Counted from the stretch's first letter, positions 37,585-49,019 are shown. The stretch is DNA of 64,000 nucleotides from Antedon mediterranea (GCF_964355755.1 NC_092680.1:12065001-12129000), one strand, 5' to 3'. The notes: generated from the sequence alone by a model not told the origin. Numbers and translations are program-made.

Positions 37585-38656
37585 CGGCCGTAACTCGCAT
37601 TTTTGTCAATTTTGAGATTTTTACATTTGGGGAATTATTACAAATTTATGAACAACCTGTAAAAATTTCAGGTTTCAGAGATCATTAATTTTAGAGATAG
37701 TACCACGTATCTTTAAGCAAAAAACAAATAATTCTGGTATTTTCCAAGGCAAAACAACGTATCTACCAGATCTGCCACGGAAATGTCTACGATTTTCGCT
37801 TCAAATTCTCACAATCAGCTAAGTTACGTAATTTTGAGACAGAAACCACTGATGCATGACGATAGGCATAGCAACGATCTTAACTAAAAGTAAAAGATAT
37901 ATTAAACAATATTAGGCTTATTACGCTAGACAACTAATTTAATGTATTAAAATTTATTCTAAGAATTAACTGTATTTACGAAAAAGTTCAGGCAAGCTTG
38001 AAACTAGGCTAGGCTATTATTTTTACAGACCTACCTAATCTAGCCTAGTACACCAGTATTGTCATTGAAACAAGGCTATGCCTAGCCTAGTAGGACGGCC
38101 GTCTTTGCATTGTTGTACGTAGGCCTTGTAGTAGCAGGCTAGTAGGTAGGCTATAAAATAATAATGTAATAAGTCTATATCATAAATAGTAGATGCAAAT
38201 GGCTAAGCCTAGATTCAAATGCACTCTTTGTTTAGCCAACCTAGTTCCTAGCCATCATAGATGATCGCAGCCTTCCCTTTTGTTCAAAAAGAGTTTCAAT
38301 CCATTGTTTTTAAAATCATCACAGTTACGTTGTTTTGCCATGGAATGACCACAGTTACGTTGTTTTGCCACAGAATATCGCAGTTACGTTGTTTTGCCTC
38401 AGAAATGACTTTCATTCTATGCACGTCATTTCTAAGGCAAAACAACGTATCTGTTAAAAGTGGTAATAACTTTTGATCAAATGGTTTAAATTATTTAACA
38501 TTTTGTATTTAATAATAATTATTATTTATATATACTCATGCAAAATGTCACATCATTACGATAATTTGTTGTTGAAATGCAAACACTCAAACTTCAATTC
38601 AATTTTTATCGAAAAGCAACATTTTGTAGTTACGTTGTTTTGCATTGGAACGGCCG
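37585..38656. mobile_element. 1,072-bp non-coding element with CGGCCG ends inserted in satellite C
   Basis: Starts CGGCCGT and ends ACGGCCG (terminal inverted repeat of about 7 bp). It is flanked by AGCT at 37581-37584 and 38657-38660, a 4-bp (or 5-bp GAGCT) target duplication. Removing the element restores the satellite phrase GAAGAGCTCATAATAG. Inside, GTTACGTTGTTTTGCC occurs at 38324, 38354, 38383 and (shortened) 38639, and in reverse at 37748 and 38436. No open frame has recognisable content. It is likely a non-autonomous DNA transposon. Confidence 0.7.
38383..38451. repeat. Hairpin inside the CGGCCG element
   Basis: Arms 38383-38409 and 38425-38451 (27 bp, two mismatches) around a 15-nt loop. 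Each arm consists of the GTTACGTTGTTTTGCC motif plus a GAAATGAC extension. Confidence 0.9.
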
Positions 38657-39117
38657 AGCTCATAATAGTCTATTTATATGAAAAGAATGATCAATCAATG
38701 AAAAATAATACCATGCAACTTTGTTTCTGATTGAAAAAAATGTCCACTTGTTTAGGCCTGACATTTACAACCCTCAAAATATCTCACTTTCAAAAACCAT
38801 ATTTATTTTCAATTTAAAAAAAAAGAAAAAAAATATCCCTAGAGGTTCGACGCACTACTGAGAGCACTCAAACCTGAGCATTACCCGTTACGCCACAAAC
38901 CAGTAGATGACTGAAGAGCTGATAATAGTGTATTTATATGAAATGAATGATCAATCAATGAAAAATAATACCATGCAACTTTGTTTCTGATTGAAAAAAA
39001 TGTCCACTTGTTTAGGCCTGACATTTACAACCCTCAAAATATCTCACTTTCAAAAACCATTTAAACCATTTGATCAAAAGTTATTACCACTTTTAACAGA
39101 TACGTTGTTTTGCCTTA

Positions 39118-41213
39118 GATGAGGAAAATTGGTCTGAGGTTTACGATTGTGACCAACCCGTATCTTTTGATAAATTTCTTAACACATTCTATAAAATTCA
39201 TAATAAACATATTAAAAATAAATATAATGTATCAAATAAAATGAAAGCAAAACAGTCTTGGATGACACCTGGCTTAATTAAAAGTAGCAAAAAGAAACAA
39301 AAACTTTATAAAAAATATATTTATTCTCATGATATTCAACATAAAAGTATATACAAAAATTATAAAAATATGTACACTAAACTCTGTCGAACCGCCAAAA
39401 GAATGCATTATATATCAAAATTTCAAAATGTAAAATGTAACCTTAAAAAGACCTGGGCTATAATAAATTCTGTATTAAGACCAGAAAATCAAAACAATTT
39501 CCCATCCCTCATAAATAACGGTTTTGAAACAATTACATCAACTAAAGAAATATGCGATTCATTTAATAAGTACTTTTCAACAGTTGGTTCAAATTTAAAT
39601 AATTCTATGCCTGACCCTCATATTGACCCAATCTCATATTTACCAAATCCAATTTCTCAATCCTTTTTTATAAATCCTGTTACAAAAGAAGAAATAATAA
39701 TTATTGTCAACAATTTAAATCCAAATAAAGGATCTGGTGACGATAATATCACTTCACGTACAATCAAACAAATACTGCCGTACATAATTGACCACCTTAC
39801 CTACTCTATAAACTGTTCATTCTCATCTGGTGTATTTCCAAATTTATTAAAAATAGCTAAAGTTTTCCCAATCTTTAAGAAAGGTGACAAGGGCCAAGTT
39901 AAAAATTACAGGCCTATCTCCCTTCTTAGTGCTTTTTCCAAGATCTTAGAAAAACTCATGCACCAGCGACTCTATGATTACCTTACTAAATTCAACATTC
40001 TTTATACTCACCAATATGGCTTCCGTCATAACCATTCCACATCCCATGCAATTCTGGATCTTGTTAACAACATCACCTCATCTCTTGACAATAAACAATT
40101 TTTACTCTCTGTTTTTATAGACTTGTCAAAAGCTTTTGATGTCATTAATCATAAAATTCTTCTTGGTAAATTATTTAATTATGGCATTAGAGGAATTGCA
40201 TTAAACTGGTTTGAAAGTTATTTAGTAAACCGTAAACAGTATGTTGCGTTAGGCTCATTTAAATCATCAGTGGAGGCTGTAAATTGCGGAGTGCCTCAAG
40301 GGTCGGTTTTAGGACCACTACTATTTTTAATTTATGTAAATGATCTTTCTAGATCAAGTGACACTCTGAAAGTCATATCCTTTGCTGATGATACTACGAT
40401 TTTGTTTTCTCATTCTGATATCAATGTCTTATATAACACCGTCAACACTGAACTAAATAAAATGACTGACTGGTTCATCTCAAATAAGCTTATTGTTAAT
40501 GTACAGAAAACTAATTACATTTTATTTCGTACTCAACAAAGACAAATTGATTTCTCTAATCTTAATATTTACATTAACAATAATATTATTGAACGTAAAC
40601 CCGAAGTACTATTCCTCGGAGTTTATCTACATGAATACTTGAGATGGACCAGTCATCAAGCGTATGTATCTAAAAAGATATCTAAAGTAATTGGCATCCT
40701 TTGTAAATTAAGACACTTTTTTCCACAACATATCTTACTCTTGTTATATAACACCCTTATACAACCTCATCTTCTTTATTGCAACATTATTTGGGCTACT
40801 ACCCATCAAATTTAGAAAAACTTAATAAACAAATTAAACGTGCTGCCAGTATTATTACTTTCTCTCACTATCTCGCCCCTTCCCAACCTTTACTTAAAAA
40901 ACTCAATATTCTTAGTCTACATGATCTATTTACAACACAAATTGCTTCCTTTATTTTTCAATTCTTTAATACCAAACTCCCTGTGACAATGTCTAATCTA
41001 TTAAGTCATACAAAATCACACAAGTACTATTTACGTATCGACAATAAATTTCCGCATCTTGATGTACCTCCTTTTAGACTGAAAATTTCCGAATATTTTG
41101 TTTCTGTTTCAGGACCGCGAATCTGGAATGATCTTGATGATAAACTAAAGCATTTTAAATCTCTTTATACTTTTCGTAAAAATTTTAAAAAATATCTTAT
41201 TTCTTTATACTAA
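39118..41213 (+). pseudogene. CR1/L2-like retrotransposon ORF2 remnant: reverse transcriptase plus C-terminal domain
   Basis: Reverse transcriptase for target-primed insertion. The frame is open from 39118 (no start; the first ATG is at 39241) to a stop at 40815. Numbering from that ATG, motifs include QSWMTPGLIK (end of the endonuclease-RT linker), YRPISLLSAFSKILEKL, HQYGFRHNHST, motif A FIDLSKAFD (Asp 294), VPQGSVLGPLLFLIYVNDL, motif C FADD (381-384), and KLIVNVQKTNY. Loss of one base near 40800 shifts the frame. The C-terminal part continues at 40779-41213 with YPSNLEKLNK, RAASIITFSHY and SGPRIWNDLDDKLK, typical of Jockey/CR1/L2 group C-termini. The endonuclease domain and ORF1 are absent. 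Apart from truncation and one frameshift it is well preserved, so the insertion is fairly young. Confidence 0.92.
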
Positions 41214-41325
41214 TTTTAATATTATGATTGTAGTACACTGAAAGTATTTTTATTTCATCGTTTTTGTTTTTATTTATTATTTTATGTAGTAAATTGTATT
41301 AGTTTAAATGTATGTGTATTGTTTC

Positions 41326-41376
41326 TTGGGTCTTTCTCGAGACAAGAAACTTGTTTTCTTCTAGAGAAGACCCCAA
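41326..41376 (+). other. 3' UTR stem-loop of the CR1/L2-like element
   Basis: TTGGGTCTTTCTCGAGA pairs with the complementary TCTAGAGAAGACCCCAA, with an inner ACAAG/CTTGT stem. It lies about 110 bp before the 3' tail. In related elements 3' hairpins are recognised by the element's own RT; that role here is inferred. Confidence 0.65.
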
Positions 41377-42897
41377 ATGATGGCTTATTACTATGTTTTC
41401 ACTTATGTACACACCTATAATTATATTATTGTATAATGCCATTGTTGAATAAATAAATGTTTTTTGAACTTGAAATTGAACCATATTTATTTTCAATTTA
41501 AAAAAAAAGAAAAAAAATATCCCTAGAGGTTCGACGCACTACTGAGAGCACTCAAACCTGAGCATTACCCGTTACGCCACAAACCAGTAGATGACTGAAG
41601 AGCTGATAATAGTGTATTTATATGAAATGAATGATCAACCAATGGAAAATAATGCTATGCAACTTTGTTTCTGATTTTAAAAAAGATCCATTTGTTTAGG
41701 CCTGACATTTACAACCTTCAAAATATCTCATTTAAAAAAAAAATATTTATTTTCAATTTAAAAAAAAAAGAGAAAAAATATCCCTAGAGGTTAGAACCCA
41801 CTACTGAGAGCACTCAGACCTGAGTATTACCCATTACGCCACAAACCAGTAGATGACTGAAGGGCTGATAATAGTCTATTTATATGAAATGAATGATCAA
41901 TCAATGGAAAATAATGCCATGCAACTTTGTTTCTGATTGAAAAAAAGATCCGTTTGTTTAGGCCTGACATTTACTACCTTCAAAATATCTCATTTTCAAA
42001 AAAAATATTTATTTTCAATACGAAAAAAAAAAACAATATCCCTAGAGTTGGAACCCGCTACTGAGAGCACTCGAACCTGGGTATTACCCGTTACGCCACA
42101 AACCAGTAGATTACTGAAGAGCTGATAATATGAAATTAATGATCAATCAATGAAAAATAATGCCATGCAACTTTGTTTCTGATTTTAAAAAAGGTCCACT
42201 TCTTTAGGCCTGACATTTACAACCCTCAAAATATCTCACTTTCAAAAACAATATTTATTTTCAATTTAAAAAAAAAATAAATAAAAATATCCTTAGAGGT
42301 GCGAACCCACTACTGCGAGCACTCAAACTTGAGCATTACCCGCTACGCCACAAACCAGTAGATGACTGAAGAGCTAATAATACTCTATTTATATGAAATG
42401 AATAATTAATCAATGTAAAATGATGTTATGCAACTTTGTTTCTGATTTTAAAAAAGGTCCTTTTCTTTAGGCCTGGCATTTACAACCCTCAAAATATCTC
42501 ACTTTCAAAAACAATATTTATTTTCAATAAAAAAAAAAAATAAAAAAAATATCCCAAGAGGTTCAAACCAACTACTGAGAGAACTCAAACCTGAGCATTA
42601 CCGGTTACGACACAAACCAGTAGATGCCTGAAGAGATCATAATAGTCTATTTCTATGAAATGAATGATCAATCAATGTAAAATGATGTTATGCAACTTTG
42701 TTTCTGATTTTAAAAAAGGTCCACTTGGTTAGGCATGACATTTACAACCATAAAAATATCTCACTTTCAAAAACAATATTTATTTTCAATTAAAAAAAAA
42801 AGAAAAAAAATACCCGTATAGGTTCGAACCCACTGCTGAGAGCACTCAAACCTGAGCATTACCCGTTACGCCACAAACCAGTAGATGACTGAAGAGC

Positions 42898-43419
42898 TGA
42901 TAATAGTCTATTTATATGAGATGAATGATCAATCAATGAAAAATAATGTTATGCAACTTTGTTTCTGATTTTAAAAAAGGTCCACTTGTTTAGGCCTGAC
43001 ATTTACAACCATAACAATATCTCACTTTCAAAAACAATATTTATTTTCAATGAAAAAAAAAAGAAAAAAAATACCCGTATAGGTTCGAACTCACTGCTGA
43101 GAGCACTCAAACCTGAGCATTACCCGTTACGCCACAAACCAGTAGATGACTGAAGAGCTGATAATAGTCTATTTATATGAGATGAATGATCAATCAATGA
43201 AAAATAATGTTATGCAACTTTGTTTCTGATTTTAAAAAAGGTCCACTTGTTTAGGCCTGACATTTACAACCATAACAATATCTCACTTTCAAAAACAATA
43301 TTTATTTTCAATGAAAAAAAAAAGAAAAAAAATACCCGTATAGGTTCGAACTCACTGCTGAGAGCACTCAAACCTGAGCATTACCCGTTACGCCACACAC
43401 CAGTAGATGACTGAAGAGC
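42898..43419 (-). repeat. Two adjacent near-identical 261-bp satellite C units
   Basis: The units at about 42898-43158 and 43159-43419 differ at only a base or two (CACACACCAG versus CACAAACCAG near the end), unlike most neighbours. This suggests a recent unequal exchange. Confidence 0.85.
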
Positions 43420-44678
43420 TGATAATAGTCTATTTATATGAATGGATAAATCAATCAATGAAAAATAATGCTATGGAACTTCATTTCTGATTTTTAAAAA
43501 GGTCGAATTGGTTAGGCATGACATTTACAACCATAAAAATATCTCACTATCAAAAACAATATTTTTTTTCAATTAAAAAAAAAAAGAAAAAATATTCCTA
43601 GAGATTCGAACCCACTACTGAGAGAACTCAAACCTGAGCATTACCGGTTACGCCACAACCCAGTAGATGAGTGAAGAGTTATGTGTATAGAAAGCAGTAC
43701 TCGTATTAAAAACTAAGCAGGTTGTATTCTTGAACGCAAACTGGCAGGAAAATTTTGAATATTTTTTGTTGTTAAAATGATGGAATCTATCTAGGCTAGG
43801 GCTATAATATAAGCCTACTTCTACTATCTAGTAGGGCCTAGGCCTAGTTAGTACTGTAGTTTACTACTGTGTAGTGTAGTGTAGCAGCAGCTGTAGGCAG
43901 GCAGATAATCGGGTCAGAAAAGTAGACGGGAACCCACTTTGAGGCCTAGCTAGGTCCTATATGTCGTACTCACCTAGCTAAGCCATCACTCCACAACTAG
44001 CTACAGGAAATAGGCCTACTATGTTGATGTACCACTGATATACATTTGGAGCTCGAATTAATTTTGAAGTCTAAAAAAAGACTAACTGATGACAAAAAAC
44101 GAACATTTGGAAAATGATCAGCATACAGTACCAAAGAAGTTGATGGTAGAATAGATTGTTGTTGATAGCAACCAAAACGAAAACACTAGTAATTAGAATA
44201 GGCCTTTTTTAGGGAGGAGATGCACTTTTCAGGGATTCCTTACTGTACATTAGTACCCCAAATTGAAAACTTCAGATTCATGTACAGAAATAATAATTAT
44301 ATGTATGCAATAAATTGTGAAATATTTAACTTTTCTATTTGACTTTTGTATTTATACATCATTGTTTTTCAATTTATAGACTTAAGCTAATGAAGACTGG
44401 AACAGAAGTTACACCCATACAGCATTTTAAAGGCAACTGGCAGTAGACTCGGTAGTGGAACACAAGATAAATATTGGATGACTATCATAAAGCATTAGGC
44501 AAATGTGTTGGTTGTTTTCCAGCTTTTAAAATGTTGTATAGTTTTCATAATTAGAGCAATAACATTTGTATACAGCATTAAATAAATAAAAAATACTACT
44601 ACAGTACATGAGATAAAATCACCATAATTTTAATGTGTGAAGATTTACAGTACAGTACAGTAAAAAATGAGTTAATTA

Positions 44679-44915
44679 CTAGTATATTTCATTGAATTTC
44701 TGCATTATTGTTGACAATTTATTTTCAACTATTAATTGATGTGTTGATTGTGGCATTACAGCAATAGCTTGTCTTCTGTGATTGTTCATCCATTTTAAAG
44801 TGTCATAGTAAGAAACGTTCAAATAAATATTGTGAATGTTGCTACCACATTTTGTGTTGATTTCTTCACCATTTTCCACTACTTCCTCATATTGTTCATT
44901 CAAGTGTGTTAATAC
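44679..44915 (-). CDS. Possible exon or remnant frame, 79 codons, unknown
   Basis: An open frame of 79 codons whose 5' edge is preceded by a good splice acceptor (TCTTTCTTTTAATAG, AG at 44916-44917). From there the frame runs without a stop to TAG at 44679. Residues are mixed and plausible for protein (an acidic stretch EEVVENGEE, then KWMNNHRRQ). I recognise no domain. No upstream exon or ATG could be placed. It could be a terminal exon captured by the duplicated segment, a transposon frame, or chance. The identical second copy adds no evidence of selection, because the whole segment is identical. Confidence 0.25.
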   Translation of the reverse strand, partial: VLTHLNEQYEEVVENGEEINTKCGSNIHNIYLNVSYYDTLKWMNNHRRQAIAVMPQSTHQLIVENKLSTIMQKFNEIY

Positions 44916-45707
44916 CTATTAAAAGAAAGACATTATTTATTAAAATATGTACATAAAAAGTTTAATTGTGTGAATGTTGGTTTGAACGTTATTGCTTTGG
45001 AAGAATTTTCAACATAACGGTACTAAGTACTGTAAAGTACACATTCCAAAAAATATTTAACTTAGATTATTTGGTCATTTTCTCTAAAATAATTACATTA
45101 TTGGATGTACAGTATAGGCCTAGTTACACTTTTCACAAATTTATATTAGCATTAAAATCTAATTAATCATGAAGGAAAAACCAAGCACCATAATCTCTCC
45201 TGGCCCTGGTGGTGACCTTATTTTCTATTTTTGGCAGCCATTCACAAGTTTTCGCTTTTTGAGTTTCGCTGCTCTTATGTATAATTTTTTTTAATCACAA
45301 ACTCTACATAGAAAAGAAAATTAAATGTTTTAAAATGAATGAAAAGTGATATGAATAATGATAAATTAAAGACTATTATTAAATATTATAGTATTATACT
45401 AAAAATAAGACGAGTTGGTGGTGTCGAAATTCACACAAGTCACAATAAAACCATGGTGGTATAAAATATTTTATTTTTATACCTCCATGCTAAAACCTTA
45501 TTCCTTACTCCATGCTCACAGATGAATGTTATAGGCCTAATCCTATTTAAAGCTAGGTTGGCAATAACTATTAATAAGGCTTACAAGTTGTATCTATTAG
45601 TATTAGCTAGGCCTGCTACTCACTCAGGGTGAACCCTCACTCAGGCCTACAACTAGGCCTAGTACTACTACCACTACTAGACTAGCTACTAGTACTACTA
45701 CTAGTTT

Positions 45708-46500
45708 CAAACAATGATGAAAATTATCGTAGCGAAATACAAAGATTTGTTAAATTTTGTGACGATAATTATCTCCAAATAAATGCATCAAAAACAAAGG
45801 AGATGATCATTGATTTTAGGACTAAACATAAATTTAATTTTCAACCAATCACTATCAAAGGTAAAGAAATTGAAATTGTTGACCAGTACAAGTATCTAGG
45901 AATTGTTTTCAATGATAAACTGAGTTGGGGAGACCATATAGACTTCATCAGCAAAAAATTAAGTCCCAGAATGTATTGTATGAGAACTTTATATAAATTT
46001 AACTCCTGTGATTTGATGTTATTTTCGTTCTATAGATCCGTTATATGTAGTGTTTGGACGTATTGCCTCTCCTGTTGGGCTGGTAATGTTACCGGAGGGA
46101 ATAAAGGACGCCTTGAAACTTTCATCCGTCGGGCTGGTAAAATGATTGGTCTGGAACTGCCTTCCTTTACCGATGTGCACCTAGAACACCTCCAGAAAGA
46201 TTTTGAACGCATTGAGTCGGATGCCTCTCATCCTCTCCACAAAGTGATTATAGACCAACTTAATCCAAGTGGTAGATTGAGGCTCCTCAGTGTGAAAACA
46301 AATCGATTTGCTAAATCCTTTATTCCCTCCGGTATCATCCAGTACAACAGGAAGTCAAGAAGATAATTTTATATTGTAATTTTTTAGATGTTTTTATATG
46401 AATGGTTTTATGCTATATTTGTTTTTATAGTGTTTTCTTTGTTATTATGACGAGCAATGAATTTCCTTTTTGAGGATCAATAAAAGTTATCTTATCTTAC
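45708..46500 (+). pseudogene. Retrotransposon RT C-terminal fragment (Rex1/CR1-like), copy 1
   Basis: Open from about 45708 without a start, through ATG 45803, to a stop at 46366. It begins after the RT catalytic motifs with DNYLQINASKTKEMIIDF. YKYLGIVFNDKLSW (RT thumb region) follows, then FYRSVICSVWTYCLSCWAGN and RRAGKMIGLELP, and it ends KSRR. This is the conserved C-terminus of Jockey-superfamily non-LTR elements, best resembling Rex1/CR1-type. The 3' UTR is short and ends AATAAAAGTTATCTTATCTTAC, with a TTATC repeat as the tail at about 46500. It is a strongly 5'-truncated insertion without RT active site or endonuclease, and is not functional. Confidence 0.88.
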
Positions 46501-46822
46501 TCTAGGCCTAGCCAATAGATAGGGGATAGTACACTCACTAGATAGCCAGTACAGCTGTAATGGGCTAGCTAGGCTTCCTATACTAACTAACAAAGCTGCA
46601 CCATAGAAACTACAGTTCTTACTTACCAATATGCTAGGGCCTAGCCATAGTCTTTTCTTCAAGTAGGAGTTGTTTTTTTTGTTGTTAAACTACAGAACTT
46701 TCCCACATCGTCGTCTCGCCATATCACGTCGTATTTTTTTTCTGATGACCTAGAGGTCACATACACGCACAAGAATCATACAATATGCATAATTCATAAG
46801 CTAATTCAGGTCAAGGGTTAAA

Positions 46823-46869
46823 GTAAACCGGAAGCCAGCTGGCTGCCAGCCAACCGACTTCCGGTTGAC
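46823..46869. promoter_or_regulatory. Inverted pair of ETS-like CCGGAAG sites, copy 1
   Basis: GTAAACCGGAAG (46823-46834) and CTTCCGGTTGAC (46858-46869) form a 12-bp inverted repeat (11 of 12) around a GCCAGCTGGC palindrome. CCGGAAG is the core recognised by ETS-family factors. A promoter role is speculation: no transcript start or gene is evident beside it. Confidence 0.35.
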
Positions 46870-46954
46870 TATTTTTTACTTTAAATTACGATTTTCTAAG
46901 GTAAATAATTTTTTTTTTGATCCAATTTTTTTTCAAAGTGCTAACTTCAATTTC

Positions 46955-48850
46955 CACGAACTGGAGACGAAGACGAAGACGACCCTTTTATTTAAATTTA
47001 TTTGGATAGACCTCCATGTAAATTCATTAAAGGCTATATGATTGTTTTATATTTTAATATGTGATAGTAGAAAATCATTGTGTATAATGAGGACTATGAA
47101 TCTGATATTTACTTGCATTCTCATCTTTTTAAAATTTTATTTATAATGCTGGTAGTGAATTTACTATTGAAAAAGTCATGTGTCCACTTATCTCAAATTG
47201 TGTCACACCTCTAACCTTGGTAGAACTGACTGTGTTCTATATGAGTACATTTAATTTGCCATATAGTAGTGTTTCCACCATACTTCAACCTGGTAGTTGA
47301 ATACATTTCATCGGGGTAAAATTATCACCTTTAACATAAAGTATCCTCCTGAAACATGTATTTGTACTGTACTTCATCTACTATTCATTTAATTACTTAA
47401 TACTAATTTGGGTGATTTATGTCTAACTTCAGGAATGATCTGAGGCTAGAAGAACGAATTTCTGCACATATAATTTATATAAAAAATAAACCAATGTTTT
47501 CCTAAAAATTTAACCCCTAGGTTGATAACTAACAAAGAAATTATTGAAATTGTGTTCTCACAATATATGTGTACTGTATCTACATATGCATACTGCTGTA
47601 CTTGTTTTTAACCGCATAATGGCATTAAAAAAAAACAATGTTTTATAATTATTATGTTATTTCCAAATATTAAAGGTCTGAAACAGAAACTAAATGTTAC
47701 CAAACTATGTTTTTGAAAATCTCTATGATATAATATAATAATATGAACATAATATTAAATTATATTGACTATTTTTGATAATCATCATGTCCTTATAAAT
47801 TCATTTATATTTCATTTGTGTAATATAGTTCATATATGATGTATTAAATAAATTGGTAAGGCCCTATACTGTTTATATTTAAGGAAAGTTTATATACACT
47901 ATTATTTAATGCCTACCAATATTAGTATTAATTGTTTATGTAACTATTGTCTAATTGCATTGATTTTTTGTATAGGCCAATGGCATTAATGTTTTCTCAA
48001 ATCAAATTAGCCTAATAATGCCATATTTAGAAACAAAATTCATTAATTTCTGATATTCTGTACTTGTGTATGCATTACTAAAATAGTAGTTATTTTATTT
48101 CATTTATAATGTATGTATAAACTTTTATTCAGTTTTTTTTTACATTTTTAAGTTTAAAAATTATTAAAATACCTATCTACCTTTCTGTTATTGTTACTAT
48201 TATAATATTTTTTGAGGCAGATTGATTTCAATAAAAACATTTTAAACAATTGATTTGATTTATACTGTACTATGTTAGTTCAGGAGATGAAGTGTGTGTT
48301 TGTAGAATCTGGTGTGTTGGAGGTTGGCGATGTGAGGTGTATTTTTGTCACTTTAAGACCTAAATTAGATGTTTTCTGAAGAAAAGAAGTAAGTGGATAG
48401 GCTTTCAAACAACTCCAAGAAGATTCACACAAAAATAATTACTTCCCAATAAAATAGTATGTAACAGTGTATATTACACTACACTACATTGAATAAACTC
48501 GAGCGGAAAAATAACACACATAAAAAATCATTCATTTCCTTGTCGAAACGCGCCCTCTCTAGGTTTCTATTAATTTATTAATAATTATTATTAATTAATG
48601 AGTAATATAAACTTATTTTTAACAATTAATGCTGGAAGCTGATTCTACTCCTAACAAGGTGTCATACCTCCAAATTTCGTCAACGTATTCAAAGCACTTC
48701 AATAAATATCACATTGAACATTAAAAATTAGGGTTATGGATAGAATTTTGCTGAAAAATATATACAAAAAACATCGATAAAAAATACTTTTCGAATTTAA
48801 AAACATTTGAAACTTCTTTTATATGTTCAATATAGGTTGCTCTATTCACA
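46955..48850. repeat. Fold-back left arm
   Basis: AT-rich, non-coding. It pairs in reverse with 49020-50330 and 54205-54775. Landmarks include GGATAGACCTCCATGTAAATTC (complement near 54715), AACCCCTAGGTTGATAACTAAC (complement near 50280) and GGAGGTATGAAAC-type sequence near 48660/49200. The arms differ at several percent of positions with small indels. Confidence 0.85.
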
Positions 48851-49019
48851 GAAACAAAATTTCATTCATGAATGTTTTTTGTTGGTTGTTTTTTTCAAAA
48901 TCGTTATTAGGTTTAAAAAATGCATTGGAATTCTATGGTCTTTCATAAGTGTACATTTTGTAAAAACGTAAATTTAAAAAATCGGTAATATGGCTCGATA
49001 GTTATTTTTTTGTTGTAAT

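Larger units (their letters stand above)
39061..41478 (+). mobile_element. 5'-truncated CR1/L2-like non-LTR retrotransposon insertion
   Basis: Interrupts a satellite C unit. AACCAT at 39055-39060 and 41479-41484 is a 6-bp target duplication, and joining the flanks restores the unit (TTTCAAAAACCATATTTATT). The 3' end is an AATAAATAAATG stretch followed by a TTGAAC/TTGAAATTG tail in place of poly(A), as in CR1/L2-group elements. The first 59 bp (39061-39119) are not element sequence but an inverted copy of 38433-38489. Confidence 0.85.
31861..43676 (-). repeat. Satellite C: tandem tRNA-like (SINE-like) units, about 261 bp
   Basis: About 35 units, interrupted by two insertions. Read on the minus strand, each unit has a Pol III A box-like TGGCGTAACGGG and, about 31 nt further, a B box GGTTCGAACC. 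A run of T (often 7 or more) begins within about 15 nt of the B box and would act as a Pol III terminator. A D-stem can be drawn (GCGT with ATGC), but acceptor and anticodon stems do not pair well, so this is a tRNA-derived sequence and not a tRNA gene. The rest of the unit holds AATAAATATTG, GGCCTAAACAAGTGGACC and ATTGATTGATCATTCATTTC. Some units are compound, giving a period of about 630 bp near 34550-35830. Confidence 0.88.
43787..46940 (+). repeat. 3,154-bp direct duplication, copy 1
   Basis: Matches 50998-54151 at a constant offset of 7,211 bp. I found no difference in the stretches compared, and three translated frames inside are identical. It begins at CTATCTAGGCTAGG and ends at TTTTTTTTCAAAGTG in both copies, with different DNA on each side. 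The region 43787-44678 is non-coding, TAGGCC-rich, with CA/GTAGT-type simple sequence. Confidence 0.92.

Noticed and set aside
38261-38730. Two frames within or overlapping the CGGCCG element
   Set aside because: The first is made of the GTTACGTTGTTTTGCC repeat. The second runs out of the element into satellite C.
32352-43414. Recurring 62-76-codon frames in satellite C (such as 32352, 34944, 42959, 43220)
   Set aside because: They run antisense through the tRNA-like part and the A tract. Length changes in the A tract break most of them.
31861-43676. Canonical tRNA genes in satellite C
   Set aside because: Only the promoter boxes and a D-stem are convincing. Acceptor and anticodon stems do not form, so they are tRNA-derived sequences.
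46030-46212. Minus-strand 60-codon frame inside the RT fragment (and 53241-53423)
   Set aside because: Antisense shadow of the conserved RT C-terminus.
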